64,000 bases of DNA from Turritopsis dohrnii (taxonomy: Eukaryota > Cnidaria > Hydrozoa > Anthoathecata > Oceaniidae), in contig BQMF02000433.1 of NCBI GenBank assembly GCA_027922465.2, forward strand, positions 62,001-126,000, written 5' to 3'. Of the stretch, positions 36,152-46,656 are shown one piece after another (the first letter of the stretch is position 1; each line of letters begins with the position of its first letter). Below the pieces are notes generated by a model. That model saw only the letters and a program-made list of their open reading frames with translations, made no database searches and was not told the DNA's origin. Both the position numbers and the translations under genes were made by a program.

Positions 36152-36833
36152 CTTCAGCAAGTGTCACAATGACTGTAAGAGTTGCATTGAGGCCATATCC
36201 TTTACTATTATGTGCAGATACAGTAAAGTTATAACCACTGTACTTTCCTAAAAAAATCAACAATAACAACAATAACAAAAAGAGAAGAAAGTTAACTTCA
36301 GCTGTATTTAAGCATGAAATTATGATGATTACCAAAATACAGAAAGAAATCAAATAATTTACAAAAAAGAAATCCCTTCTTTTATAAGAAATAAGTGATA
36401 GTATTTTTTCTAAGTAGTCTTTATAAAAACGAATCCATGTGATCACTTCAAAAAATCATGCCATCAATGATGCTTAAACAATAATTTAATGCAATATATA
36501 ACCTATACCCAGTAGCAAAAATTAGTCAATGTTTCTTTATGACTGTTACAGTAAACACAGAAACATAATAGATATCGTTGAATGTTCATCTAGAGATTTA
36601 CAGAAAGTGAAGTTATCAAAAGCTCTTACCAAGATTAGATACATAATATTCAAGTGTTAATCCAACCTGTACACAGGTTTCAGTACTGATGACTTTTTTG
36701 CCATCATCAGTATCACGAACGTAACAAACGCGATAACCTGTGATCTTTCTATTTGTTGGATTCGGTACTTTCCAATTTAATTTCACTGCATGACTCAGAC
36801 TTTCTGCAGTGAGAGCTCTTGGTGCACTTGGTC
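36152..36833 (-). pseudogene. Receptor FN3 domain 2 (two exons)
   Basis: Exon 36833-36630 encodes PSAPRALTAES, KLNWKVPNPTNRKITGYRVC and LTLEYYVSNL. Exon 36247-36152 completes the domain with GYNFTVSAHNSKGYG. Both junctions are phase 1. Confidence 0.8.
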
Positions 36834-36930
36834 CTAAAATTAACACGTCATTTTGATTAGAAAATAAAATATCCAATAAAAGCAGCGTTAAAACAATCAT
36901 TGCAAAGATAATAAACAAAACTTCATGTAC

Positions 36931-37221
36931 GTGATTCTCCTGTGGTTACTTCCATAACATCAGACTCGAATCCAACACCAATAGAATTTACAGCTTGCAC
37001 TTTCACCTCATATATTTTTCCTGGATCTAATCCTGACAGAGTATAAGTCCTTTGATTTTGTGTATCTACTGAGGTGAATACTCCATTTCCTTTCAATCGA
37101 TGATAAAAAAGGTAAGTTGTGATTGGTTCATTTCCATCAAATAATGGTTGTTTCCATTTGCACACTATGTGTGTGGAATATTGTATTTTGACTGACAGAT
37201 CTATTGGTGCATCAGGAACTT
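36931..37221 (-). pseudogene. Receptor FN3 domain 1
   Basis: Fibronectin type III exon: opening VPDAPIDLSV, CKWKQPLFDGNEPITTYLFY, YTLSGLDPGKIYEVKVQAVN and closing EVTTG. The Trp, the Leu-x-Pro and the Tyr of the family are present. Donor is C/GTACAT. Confidence 0.85.
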
Positions 37222-37305
37222 CTACAACACGAAAGAAGGAAACTAAAGTATTTCAATTCATTATTTTTTAAACACCACTATCAAAACATTTCAAAAACTA
37301 CACAC

Positions 37306-37581
37306 CAGTTACAATCAAGTAGAATGATTTAGAAGCTTTTCCAGCTGTATTATTGGCAACGCAAGTGTAGTTTCCTGTGTGAGACCGGTCAGCAGAATCA
37401 ATGACTAACTCAACTCGATCAGCAATTTTGCCAGGAACTATTAATTGTGATGATGTATCATTATACCATGATAACTCTGCTGGAGGGGTGCCATAATCAT
37501 TTGAATAACAACCAAAAGATAATGCATTTCCAAAAGGAATTTCAAAATTGTTGTTGGTGAACATGAAAGGTCCAGCCAGAT
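37306..37581 (-). pseudogene. Receptor Ig domain 7
   Basis: Open phase 1-1 exon with LSFGCYSNDYG, ELSWYNDTSS and HTGNYTCVANNTAGK, a textbook I-set/C2-like pattern. It joins FN3-1 as Glu-Val-Pro-Asp-Ala-Pro. Confidence 0.85.
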
Positions 37582-37675
37582 CTTAAAGAATAAACAACTA
37601 TCAGAATTTCTAATAAGGTGACGTTCCAACTGTTGGCTTCAGATTTGCAGACTTAATACTTTATAGGAAACTCAC

Positions 37676-37954
37676 AGTATACAATGATGTCTTGTTCAAC
37701 TTCATTTTACAGTGTTTTCCCATGAGCTTCAACAGTCACTGTACACTTGTATGTACCATTTTGATTTGTGTTTATATTACTCAATCTTAATGTTTGTGTA
37801 TTGCTAACATTTAAATCAGTAGTTGTTGACCAAACATAAGACAGTGACAGTCCCGTGTAGTGAGGTCCAGCAACACAATCGATAACAACTTCTTCATTTT
37901 CAATAACTGGTGTGTTTGTTCCATCCAAAAATGTTGTAGTTGGTTGGTCAAGAT
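37676..37954 (-). pseudogene. Receptor Ig domain 6 (contains in-frame TAA)
   Basis: Ig exon starting at AATAG/AT with VVIDCVAGPHYTG, the Trp strand LSYVWSTT and NGTYKCTVTVEAHG. After GKTL comes TAA (37709-37707), then the same frame continues NEVEQDIIVY to the phase-1 donor T/GTGAGT. An earlier GT (CT/GTAAAA) has the wrong phase for Ig7. Confidence 0.8.
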
Positions 37955-39501
37955 CTATTAAATGAATAAAAAAGAATACGTAATGTGACTACTAAAAACA
38001 CATAATTCACTAGAAAATGAAAAATAATTAACAATTGGAAGAAGGAAGAATAGGAAGCATTGTTTTGATTGCGAAGATCTTACTTTTGTGGTTAAATATG
38101 GCTGCTCTCACATAACAGTTTACTTATATAATGTCAAATGGTATAGCAAATGGATTTTATTTTTTTTCTGTGTTCTTTAAAGAATAAATTAAGAAGTGTC
38201 AATAAAGACATAAACAAAACCAGAATAAACCTAAGTGCATGGGAGTATTTTCATCGGTAGGAAAAGTAAATGGACGTCATTGGATGATACACTCAACAAT
38301 ATAAATCGTTATATGTTTTTAACAATGAAATTTGTTAATAATTCGCAAAGGCATCTGCTTTGTTTATTTATTGCTTTATTTATTTACATAAATTTAAAAT
38401 GGCTGAACTGTTGTTGTGAGTTCACTTCAACCACGTGGGAAATGCTGTCGACATATTGTGTTAGGACTACATTATTAGTTTTGAAGTGTTTGTTACAACT
38501 GAATCAGTTGAGACTGCTATGGTGTTGCCCAACATGTACCAATATCAACATCATAGATATTTTATTTACCAACATCAGCTCATATTTTTATAGCCAGAAG
38601 TGAAATATAGATTCTCTGACTATCGTATCTTATCATTTGAGTTTGTTTTTCATCTCTTTGTTTGATTTTTCCCTTATGTTATGGTTATGGTATAATTAGG
38701 GTCTCTGCAACATTATTCATGGAAATCATGTTCTTTATGGAAAGGAAAAACAAAAAAAGAAACTTGTGGTTATTATGCTGTTGAGGTTTGGTCAAGAATG
38801 TTACAGAATTTCATTATTGATATACAAAGTCGGATACTAATAACTCAATACCCCAATACAAAGGATACAGCATACCTCAATGAAAAGAACAGTTGTAGAC
38901 AATGTAAATTCTATGTCTGTCCATATTGCTTGTGTTAGATTAGTATGATATTGCAAACATTTATTTTTTAATCAATCTTTATTCCATATAAAATGTAATA
39001 GATCAATAATAACATAAACAACAAACTAATCTTCTATGGATTTCTGTCTCATAGTTTATCTTATAGTTTATACAGAAAAGACCTTTTAATAATTACAGTT
39101 TCATTCATAAATAACAAATATTTTAATATTTTGCCTACATAAAAAAGTTAAAAACATGGTTAGTAAATGTAATGGTGATTAAGATAATTATTCCGTGTGG
39201 CTCCAGCGTTGTATACTAGTGACTTTCTATGTAAATGATGAAAAATAAATGCAGTTCTTATTGAGATTATTTCAAAATCAAGGAAAATGAACAACAGTTA
39301 CAATAACATAGTAGTTGCAATGTAAGTTACAAAATTAGAACTTACGGAAGAAAATAATTAAGTCTAATTATAAATAAATGAAGACAAACAAACATTAGCA
39401 GACAGGATTCAAATAAATTTTAAAAAAAATCAAGAAAAAGGAAAAGAGAGCTTTCACCACAAAATCATGTTTTAACACAAACACAAATATAAATAACTTA
39501 C
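37955..39501. other. Large receptor intron between Ig5 and Ig6
   Basis: About 1.5 kb without an identifiable exon. A frame at 38235-38603 (plus) is open but has no domain or splice support, so I treat it as chance. Confidence 0.45.
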
Positions 39502-39758
39502 ATAGAACAGTTAGAAGCTGCTTGTCTGACACTTTCTCAGTGGTAAATTGTGAAGTTTCTGCTCCACATGTAAATTTACCACTGTCACTCCTGGCAACTG
39601 AATTTATTGAATAAGTTGCTGCATTCTCTCCATTGACCACTAGTCCTTCTTTATACCATTTATAATTTGATGGTGAAGGATTGGCGTTTACATTACAAGT
39701 AAAACTGACACTTTCTCTCAGACTGTTATCAGATAGATAATCAAACATGGATGCAAGT
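39502..39758 (-). pseudogene. Receptor Ig domain 5 (phase problem at its start)
   Basis: Ig exon with VSFTCNVNANPSPSNYKWYK and DSGKFTCGAETS, ending in a phase-1 donor. Every AG near its start, including AAACAG/A at 39758, leaves one base and not the two needed after Ig4. A one-base indel, a missed micro-exon or an assembly error would explain this. Confidence 0.75.
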
Positions 39759-39834
39759 CTGTTTACCATCAAAATCATCAAAACCCTAGTTACACTATGT
39801 TATTATACAAAATAATCTGTAACAGTACACTTAC

Positions 39835-40090
39835 AGTAAACATGGAGTATGCTGCTGGCAGTATTGCTTTTCTTATTGTTTCCTGAAGTCGCGATGCATG
39901 AATAATTATATAAATTGAAATAGCGTTGTACATTTAATATTTCATAATTTATTCCCATGACAGCATCATATTTTACATCATTAATCTTCCATTCCACATT
40001 GACAGTTTCTTGTCCTGCTACATCACATGTTATGGTTTGGTTTTCACCTTCCTTCATTGGATTGACCGTTAGTGAGACCTTCAACTGCAC
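39835..40090 (-). pseudogene. Receptor Ig domain 4
   Basis: Phase 1-1 exon with QTITCDVAGQ, VEWKINDVKYD and YNYSCIATSG. Acceptor TTACAG/TG and donor T/GTAAGT. Open throughout. Confidence 0.8.
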
Positions 40091-40319
40091 TGTAAGGAAA
40101 TAATACAATGACATTGACTATAAACTCTTGCTTTTTGTTAAGTTATTCACAAATCACTGTGTAATTGGTGTTTTTCAAAGAATTAATTTGTTTTTTATCC
40201 ATATATACCTTCCTTTCATCCATCATATCAATATTGTCCTTTAACTTGACTAATGAACCTATACTTATTTTTTGAAGGTTTATCATAATCATGACATCTA
40301 CCTACCATTAAGATTATAT

Positions 40320-43203
40320 GTTAGTGTTTTTTACACTTTGGCTAAAAACGTGAAAATTTGGAAACTTTTTTGAATCTAAATTTTAGACAGCAAGTTAGGA
40401 TTTTTTTCAAAATCTATTGGCTGTATTAGGAAGAGAAAAGATTGAAGATTCCATCCCTTTTTAAATGAGCTCTACAACTTTTTCCAGCTAAAAGTAATGA
40501 CTCTTCAAACTTTGGAGCAGTTAATCATAAATTTATTCCATCAGACAGATGGAAGAAATATTCCATCATTAATAACCTTTGGAGTTTTTAAGCTTTTGGG
40601 CTAAAATTTTGCAGGCGAAATCCCGTCGGCGTTCTCTACCGATGAAAGGAAGAATTATTCCATTTGGAGCTATTCTGGAAGAGTTATTCCATTTTTTCGG
40701 TTGAAAAATCTCCAGCTTTAATCCAAATTTAGTTCGGTTTTTCTTGATGAATTGATTTCAAGAAAACAATCGTTCAATCTCAAACACCCCTAGTTTTTGA
40801 TTTTGAACGTTTTGTTGAAAATGGAGCATGTTAGGATTCCACATTTCATTTTTCGCACAGCCTCTTTTCTCGACACTAATATTTAATGAGTTAAATTAAA
40901 AACGTTACATTCTTGACTTATCTTTTTCTAAAGGATACTTAATCGATCCCTGATCTAGAAAAAAGCATGCTTTATCATTAGAGTTAAAAATAAATCGACT
41001 TGGAGCTCTCTGGAATGAGATATTCCAAATTTACAAGAAATTATGTGTATTACGAATGGAATCATTCATCCAAAATGACTCACTATTTTCGAATGATTTC
41101 ATCAAATCCTCTAGAAAGGAAGGTTAAATAATTACTTGATAAAGCGCTACATGTAATAGAGAGCTTATTAAGAACGATATATTCCATTTAGTTCTTACGC
41201 AAAAAAAAATTAAAAATACTTCAACGTAAAGTGCCTTTCTGCCCAACTCCCGTTATTTCTCTTGTCACAGGCTCTAAATTTCAGTCAAAAGTGCTCCTTT
41301 TTACACACCTGTTTCTTAATATGATTCGGAAACCTTTCATGGAAAACGTTTGAAATTAGGAGCATGTTAAGATTGTTTATTCCATAAAATACCAAAATAA
41401 TCTAATTTGGCAGTTGACATTGGAATATGAAATTTATCTTGCCTGGGGAAACTGGGAAACTTCAACTCAATATTTTAACAATTCAACTTTTCATTCCTTA
41501 TATACGTACAAATAGAGCACCTCATAATGGTTAAATTCCAAGTGTCACCCTAAATAAATTCCACCAGTGCCATCTCAAATGAATGAAGAAAATTCCTCCA
41601 TTGCTTTCAAAATCATTCCAAAGAAGAAATTCGAATAGTGAAAGTATTACTGATTATCTTTCTGCCAAAAAACCCGATTTCAAGTACGTTCACATTTCTG
41701 CGGATGATGTCGCCCTAAAACGTTTCACAGATGGTAAGGAAGACGCACTCCCTATCAAAGACTGCATGAAGCAACACCTTTTTGTCTTCAAAAAAGAAAA
41801 AGATGTGCTAATCAAGGAGTATCTGTGCGATTGCACATACTGCCTAGCGTTCCAATTTGATAGTTGCCCAGGAACTTCAAACGCTGTCCAGGCAGAAGCT
41901 GATGAGAACTATGAGTTTGCAGAAGAAGACGCAGTGCAGACAGATGAACAGGTTTTTGATTTCATTGACGTTCCATCTTACGCAAGTGTACTTACTGGTG
42001 TGAACGCAGAACCTCTCTACTTTGTAAGTTTGAAAGAGAAAGGAGTCTGCGACGAAAGCAAATCCGACAGCTGGGGACATGCTATTTTCCCAGGGGAGAA
42101 GTACTTTCGAGGAAACTACCTCAAGCTTGTCCGCTCAAGAAACATAAATTACAAGAAATTTGATATCTTGCAAGAGGAGGTCCTTATCAGCCCTGATGAA
42201 ATCAATGATACCTATGTTGAAATCAATGAGAACATGATGCTCGATGCAACCATGTACAATGCCCTTATTCGGAAGGCACTTTCATAATAAGTTGATAAAA
42301 ACATTTAGTTTATATTTTTCACTATTCGGTGTTTAAATTTGTTAGGATTTAACCTCGTTATTTTTCTTAGCATTATTAGAACTAGGAAAACCTAAGAAAA
42401 TGGAATATTTCATCCTTCTAGACTCTTGAAATACCTTATCTGGAATGAGAAAGCATCTCTTGAAAGTTAGAACTAAAAAAACTGAGCTTATTTGCTGAAA
42501 GTAGTCGGAAAAAAGTCGTAAGAAGCTACTTTGGTTTACGGTTTATAGTTTTATATTTCCTTGGAATATTAATTCTTATTAGCTCTTTTTAATAATGTCA
42601 TTAACGTTCAAGATTACTATTTGTTACAATTACCTTTATATGTTTATGATTTCATGCACCAATATTCTTTGTTCTATAATTAATCTAGTTGAATATATTT
42701 TGCTTTCACAGTGCAAGTTAAAAATGGAATTTAAAATACTCATTGACTCGATAAAAGTTGGGGTTTCATTATTAACACTTTCTAGGGTAATTTTATACAA
42801 CCTTCACATATTTTCGATGCTATAGAATGTAAAAACATTTGACTAAAAACCTTAAAACCTTGCCTTTAGCTTTAGCTAAATTTTATGATGGAATACGCAA
42901 TAAAAAAGTGCTCCTCGCATATGTTTTTCAAAATTCAGGGATAAAGGTATGAGAAAATCTTATTTAGAACCTTAGAATTTGAATGTATCAATTTCAAACA
43001 AGAAAAACACAAATTCTGATATTTTGAAATATCTAATCCTTTTTTACTCGGGGAAAAAGTTTCAGCGCATTTGAAGTTATAATTAGCAACTTTTTGGAAG
43101 TTTTCATCCTCAAACACTCAATAATCGTGATTTGAGACTGAAAAAACCATTTTTGAAGAAAATTTGCTCTCACGTTTTTGGCCAAAGTGTAAAAAACACT
43201 AAC
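40320..43203 (+). mobile_element. 2,884-bp TIR element inserted in the Ig3 coding exon
   Basis: The ends begin GTTAGTGTTTTTTACACTTT and are inverse complements for about 33 bases with one or two mismatches. They are flanked by ATAT on both sides (40316-40319 and 43204-43207; a TA target with two more terminal bases is equally possible because the site is palindromic). It carries one plus-strand gene (41583-42287). No DDE transposase is recognisable, so it is probably non-autonomous or of a superfamily I cannot name. Confidence 0.85.
41583..42287 (+). CDS. Single-exon protein inside the TIR element, unknown function
   Basis: A 234-residue open frame with balanced composition, uninterrupted and centred in the element. 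Near residues 75-100 it has KQHLFVFKKEKD then YLCDCTYCLAFQFDSCPG, a Cys cluster (C-x-C-x2-C-x7-C) that could bind zinc. Then comes an acidic stretch (EADENYEFAEEDAVQTDE) and a C-terminal part with SWGHAIFPGEKYFRGNYLKL. Similar Cys-cluster ends occur in uncharacterised proteins of mobile elements in marine invertebrates, from memory only. It may be the C-terminal part of a longer ancestral transposase or a captured gene. Its codon use is richer in G/C than the flanks. Confidence 0.65.
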   Translation: MKKIPPLLSKSFQRRNSNSESITDYLSAKKPDFKYVHISADDVALKRFTDGKEDALPIKDCMKQHLFVFKKEKDVLIKEYLCDCTYCLAFQFDSCPGTSNAVQAEADENYEFAEEDAVQTDEQVFDFIDVPSYASVLTGVNAEPLYFVSLKEKGVCDESKSDSWGHAIFPGEKYFRGNYLKLVRSRNINYKKFDILQEEVLISPDEINDTYVEINENMMLDATMYNALIRKALS

Positions 43204-43542
43204 ATATGCATCAGATGTCTTCTCAATATCATTAATTTTCACTGTACATGTATAAGCACCATCATTCGTTGTACGGAGGTTTGCAAAGGGTAATACTGAT
43301 TCAGTTTGATAAGATGTTTGATCAATTTGACCTTTACTAAATTTGTATTGAACTGATGTTAAACTTGTAAAAACAGAACAACTCAGAGTACTCTGCTTTC
43401 CTGAATTCACTGATCCAAAATAAGATAAGATTGGTTTCGGAAACAAATCTAAAATCAAACACACATAAATAAACATTGTTGAAAAAATCTGAAAAATATC
43501 AAAATAACAAGTTCTTGGTATTATGTTGTCCAACCAACCTAC

Positions 43543-43806
43543 CTGTCACTGATATTATTACAACGGCTGAAGAAACTTGTAGTGATTCAGCCTGAGCAAT
43601 ACATGAATAGTTTCCATCATCAGATTTCGAAATTTTATCAAAGGAGAAAGTGTTTTCTGTTCCTGTTTGAATGGTACCTCCATTTTTGTTAAATATGTAT
43701 GTTACAGTTACACCTTGAAGATTGGTAGTCATAACACATGTGAGTGTGGTAGTATCACCCTCTGCAGGAGCTGTGGGGTGCACTGTCAAAGCAGAGATCT
43801 CAAAAT
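43543..43806 (-). pseudogene. Receptor Ig domain 2
   Basis: Phase 1-1 exon, open throughout. It carries TLTCVMTT, the strand VTVTYIFNKNG and DDGNYSCIAQAE, the usual Ig Cys pair and D-x-G-x-Y-x-C motif. The Trp of the C strand is replaced by Tyr/Ile residues. Confidence 0.8.
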
Positions 43807-43875
43807 CTTAAATGAAAACAAAAACAATGATGTGATGATCAACAGGATTTTGATAAAAAATATGATGCTACTCAC

Positions 43876-44133
43876 AGCTGACTGTTATTCATAGGGCACT
43901 TGATAAAGTTGACATATTTCCATTAACTTGACACTGATAAAAACCAACATCACTACGATCTACAGTTATATTGTATACTTGCATGTCTGCATTTTGTATT
44001 AAAGCATTTGCTCCATTAGTTGGTTGGAAAAACCACTCGTATTGCGTTGCATTGTCAGGATTACATTTCAATTCCAGTCTTTTCCCACTGTCTAATGTAA
44101 GACTTGATCCTAAATTTTCCACACTGGCAGTAC
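43876..44133 (-). pseudogene. Receptor Ig domain 1 (contains in-frame TGA)
   Basis: Ig-type exon with LELKCNPD, the EWFF tryptophan strand and DVGFYQCQVNG. After SSAL the frame meets TGA (43891-43889) and then continues ITVS to a proper phase-1 donor (T/GTGAGT). A CGA-to-TGA change would restore Arg, consistent with CpG decay, but that is inference. Confidence 0.8.
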
Positions 44134-44655
44134 CTGAAAAGGAATAGTGCTTAGTTGAGTTACCAACTAAAAAGTAAAATTATGAATTAAAATTGCGAAA
44201 TGAAAATGATGACTAAAATTGTGGAAAAAAGTGAATGAAGGTATTGGAAATGTTAATTTTTAATCGTCCTAGCGTTACCATGACTCAGCTCTCTATCCAC
44301 CCTGTCATGGGAAATATTAGATCAATTCTGTTATATTGAACACGTGTTACATGAATACAATGGTGGTATGAAACCATTAAATTGCTTTCTGATAGCAGCT
44401 GATGTTTCTAGGGGAGTCCATACCAAAAGTGATGGGAAGACGAACACTTGGGTTATCAAGTTTCGCCTCGTTTCTATGTTTTTCATTGTTTTTCTAATTT
44501 CTTAATGATTTCAGTAAGTAATAGTTACTCGTTATTTCAGTTCCCCAGTGGAATAATTAGAAGTAATTAAGAGTTTGAAAAAGAGGCTAAACTTAGTGGC
44601 TAGGCCATACCACGGTGTTTAGACAGAAATTCGGGAAAGGTCTATTTCAACTAAC

Positions 44656-44707
44656 CTGTACAAAAAGGAAGCTGGAGCAATAGCACAACCATGAAAATCC
44701 GTCTCAT
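44656..44707 (-). pseudogene. Receptor exon 1: signal peptide
   Basis: ATG at 44707 encodes MRRIFMVVLLLQLPFCT, a basic start plus hydrophobic core plus small polar end, a typical secretory signal. The donor is ACAG/GTTAG and leaves phase 1, which joins Ig1 as Gly-Thr-Ala-Ser. Confidence 0.75.
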
Positions 44708-45537
44708 TCTGTGTTTTGTGTTGTTTTTTTTTTACTAATTCACTATTAATTCATATCAATCTAAACGGTAATTCAAAATAAAGTTGGGCTATCGTATCGT
44801 ATCGTAAATATTTAAAGAGGTTCATTTAAGAATCTACAAACTAGTATAAAATCAAAAATAAAATCAAATTAAAAGAAATTTGACAAAAATGTTAAAATAC
44901 ACTCATAACAATAACAATAGCAAGACCTGAACATCATAATTTAAGGCATATTTCCAAGCACTTTACTGTATAACCGTAGTAGAAACTCAAGTCTATCAAT
45001 GTGAAACTCAAAAGATTTATAAAACATTTTTAATCTCATTTCTGTAGTTCTGTGGTCAAGTATAGTCATATTTTTGGTATAGTAAATTTGAACATGATTC
45101 TCGGCAGGAGTTTTGTAACATAAGCAAAGTAACTATACTGCGGAGTTTCCAGGGATATTGCCCTCTGTTCCCCACTAGTCCTAGACCCTGGACCACAGAC
45201 TGACTCCAAACTTTTTTCAAACACAATCTTCCCCAAAAACGGTAGTATCTAAAAAGTGCTTGGAATGTGCCAGAATTTGTATAATCATTACAATGACACC
45301 AAACTTAAAGAGATGTTGCTGCAGTCCAGTGTAATCAATGAAAAAGAAGAAATAAAAGAATAATGATCGGATATACAAAATATACATCTTTATGAAAAAT
45401 TGAAAAATGTTCAAAAGTGATGATGATTACGCATTTCAACAGCTTTACAGCACATTTATAGTTTTGAGTTAATATCACTATTCACAGATCATATAAAATA
45501 GCTTGGTGTAATCAGAGTTGGTACTGCCTCTGCTTTT
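44708..45537. other. Intergenic between receptor pseudogene and upstream remnant
   Basis: Would contain the promoter of the receptor. No specific element is identifiable. Confidence 0.35.
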
Positions 45538-46656
45538 CTTACACTTTTTTGGTGAAGCACCGTAACTTCTTGAATTCTGTCATACGAACGGTCTCATGTT
45601 CATAATGAGTTCTGCTGCAGAAATAGACCAACTCGGCAATGAAAGCACAAACAACTGTGACAACGATAACAATCCCAACTATAGCACCACCACCCATGTT
45701 AAGTCAATAAAAAAGAGGCTTTATGGCAGTGCAATTTGCAGACCTATAGAACATTCATTTTTTGGATGTTCCTGCCAGTCTACTGATTAAAACATAAAAG
45801 GAAGTGACTTTGTAAAATATTTTTCAAATTTTCATATCTTCTATTTCAATAAAACGAAAGATTCCATTCACCGGACTTGAACGCACGACGAAGGAAAAAA
45901 TAGCAATAAAAAACTAAATGATTTCGTTCACGCTTTGTTAATAAAAGGATAGGAAAAACTCATATTCAGATTTCTTTTTTAACAAGAAATATTGTACAAT
46001 CAAAAGTAGAAAACTTTTCATATTAAGCTAAATCGTAGCTATGCAAAAACACGTGCATGGCATAGCTTTAGCTCTCTGACAGAGTCAAGGTACGCGATCG
46101 CGTAGCTGTCATGGTGGCGCCTGCAGTCATGAATGATAAGCTTTGAGTGTAGCTCATAATGTGCTTAGACACCAGGTATGGAACATACTTAATCCATCTT
46201 CATCATCATCCTTTTCACCATCTTAGTTACCATGCCTTTTTATCGTTACTTTTACGGGCTGGAACCATGATTGTTTTCTTTAATGTGGTTACATCATTTT
46301 CTTTTCTCATTTCAGAGCTTTCATGTTTTTGGCTAACTCGTCTATACGTCTCTTAATATTTTAAATCCTTTACGTCATTTTTGCACAGGACTTCCAGAAT
46401 AACAGTATTTGTATATATTGTATGTATTTATAACTGAGGAACCATCCTGTAATAAATATTCGTAATAATAATGGACGATTGGAAAACACCTTCTGTAATG
46501 TAACCTGTAACACATGGTAAGGATCCGTCAAATCTTCAAGTACAAACTTTGATACACACTTAACTCGTCCGTTCACCTCCCCAAAACAAACAATAGTGAT
46601 AGCAAATCTATTTTCTGTGATTTTATTTGAAGGTTCAGGAGGTATAGTTAAACGAG
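45538..46656 (-). pseudogene. Remnant of a second, paralogous receptor gene
   Basis: The exon at 46656-46505 (TTTGCAG/CT to ACAG/GTTACA) encodes LTIPPEPSNKITENRFAITI and VCFGEVNGRVKC, parallel in position and pattern to the membrane-proximal exon of the main receptor (PAPPDGNIDKTSFVIKILPF). At about 45710-45540 a hydrophobic segment GGGAIVGIVIVVTVVCAF is followed by a tail (RTHYEHETVRMTEF) ending at a stop. No Ig, FN3 or PTP exons were found nearby, so this is either a decayed tandem duplicate or two exons of a heavily rearranged gene. Confidence 0.5.

Larger units (their letters stand above)
40306..43448 (-). pseudogene. Receptor Ig domain 3, split by a transposon
   Basis: The exon begins at 43448 (ATTTTAG/ATTTG) with STLSCSVF and DGAYTCTVKIND. 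It runs to GATGCATAT, where the element at 40320-43203 starts. On the far side the sequence resumes at 40319 with ATAT and AATCTTAATG before the donor GTAGGT (40305). Removing the element and one ATAT copy gives a continuous frame DAYNLN with the expected phase-1 donor. Confidence 0.85.
22134..44707 (-). pseudogene. Receptor-type protein tyrosine phosphatase (Ig/FN3, LAR-like layout), inactivated
   Basis: On the minus strand at least 22 exons spell a cell-surface receptor: signal peptide, seven Ig exons, three FN3 domains, a membrane-proximal region with a furin-like site, one transmembrane helix, a juxtamembrane exon and two tandem PTP domains. Extracellular exons are almost all phase 1-1 and donors/acceptors fit. 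Such receptors normally couple adhesion to phosphotyrosine signalling. This copy carries stops in Ig1 (43891-43889), Ig6 (37709-37707) and D1 (32740-32738), a phase mismatch at Ig5, a T-run frameshift in D2 (22858-22863), a transposon in Ig3 and a CACTA transposon at the D1/D2 junction. It cannot encode the full receptor as sequenced. A null allele in a heterozygous animal is an alternative to a fixed pseudogene. Confidence 0.9.

Noticed and set aside
38235..38603. 122-residue plus-strand frame
   Set aside because: Lies in a receptor intron, no recognisable motif and AT-rich codon composition like the surrounding non-coding DNA.
45596..45790. Plus-strand frame rich in Asn/Asp
   Set aside because: Antisense of the hydrophobic TM-like segment in the receptor remnant.
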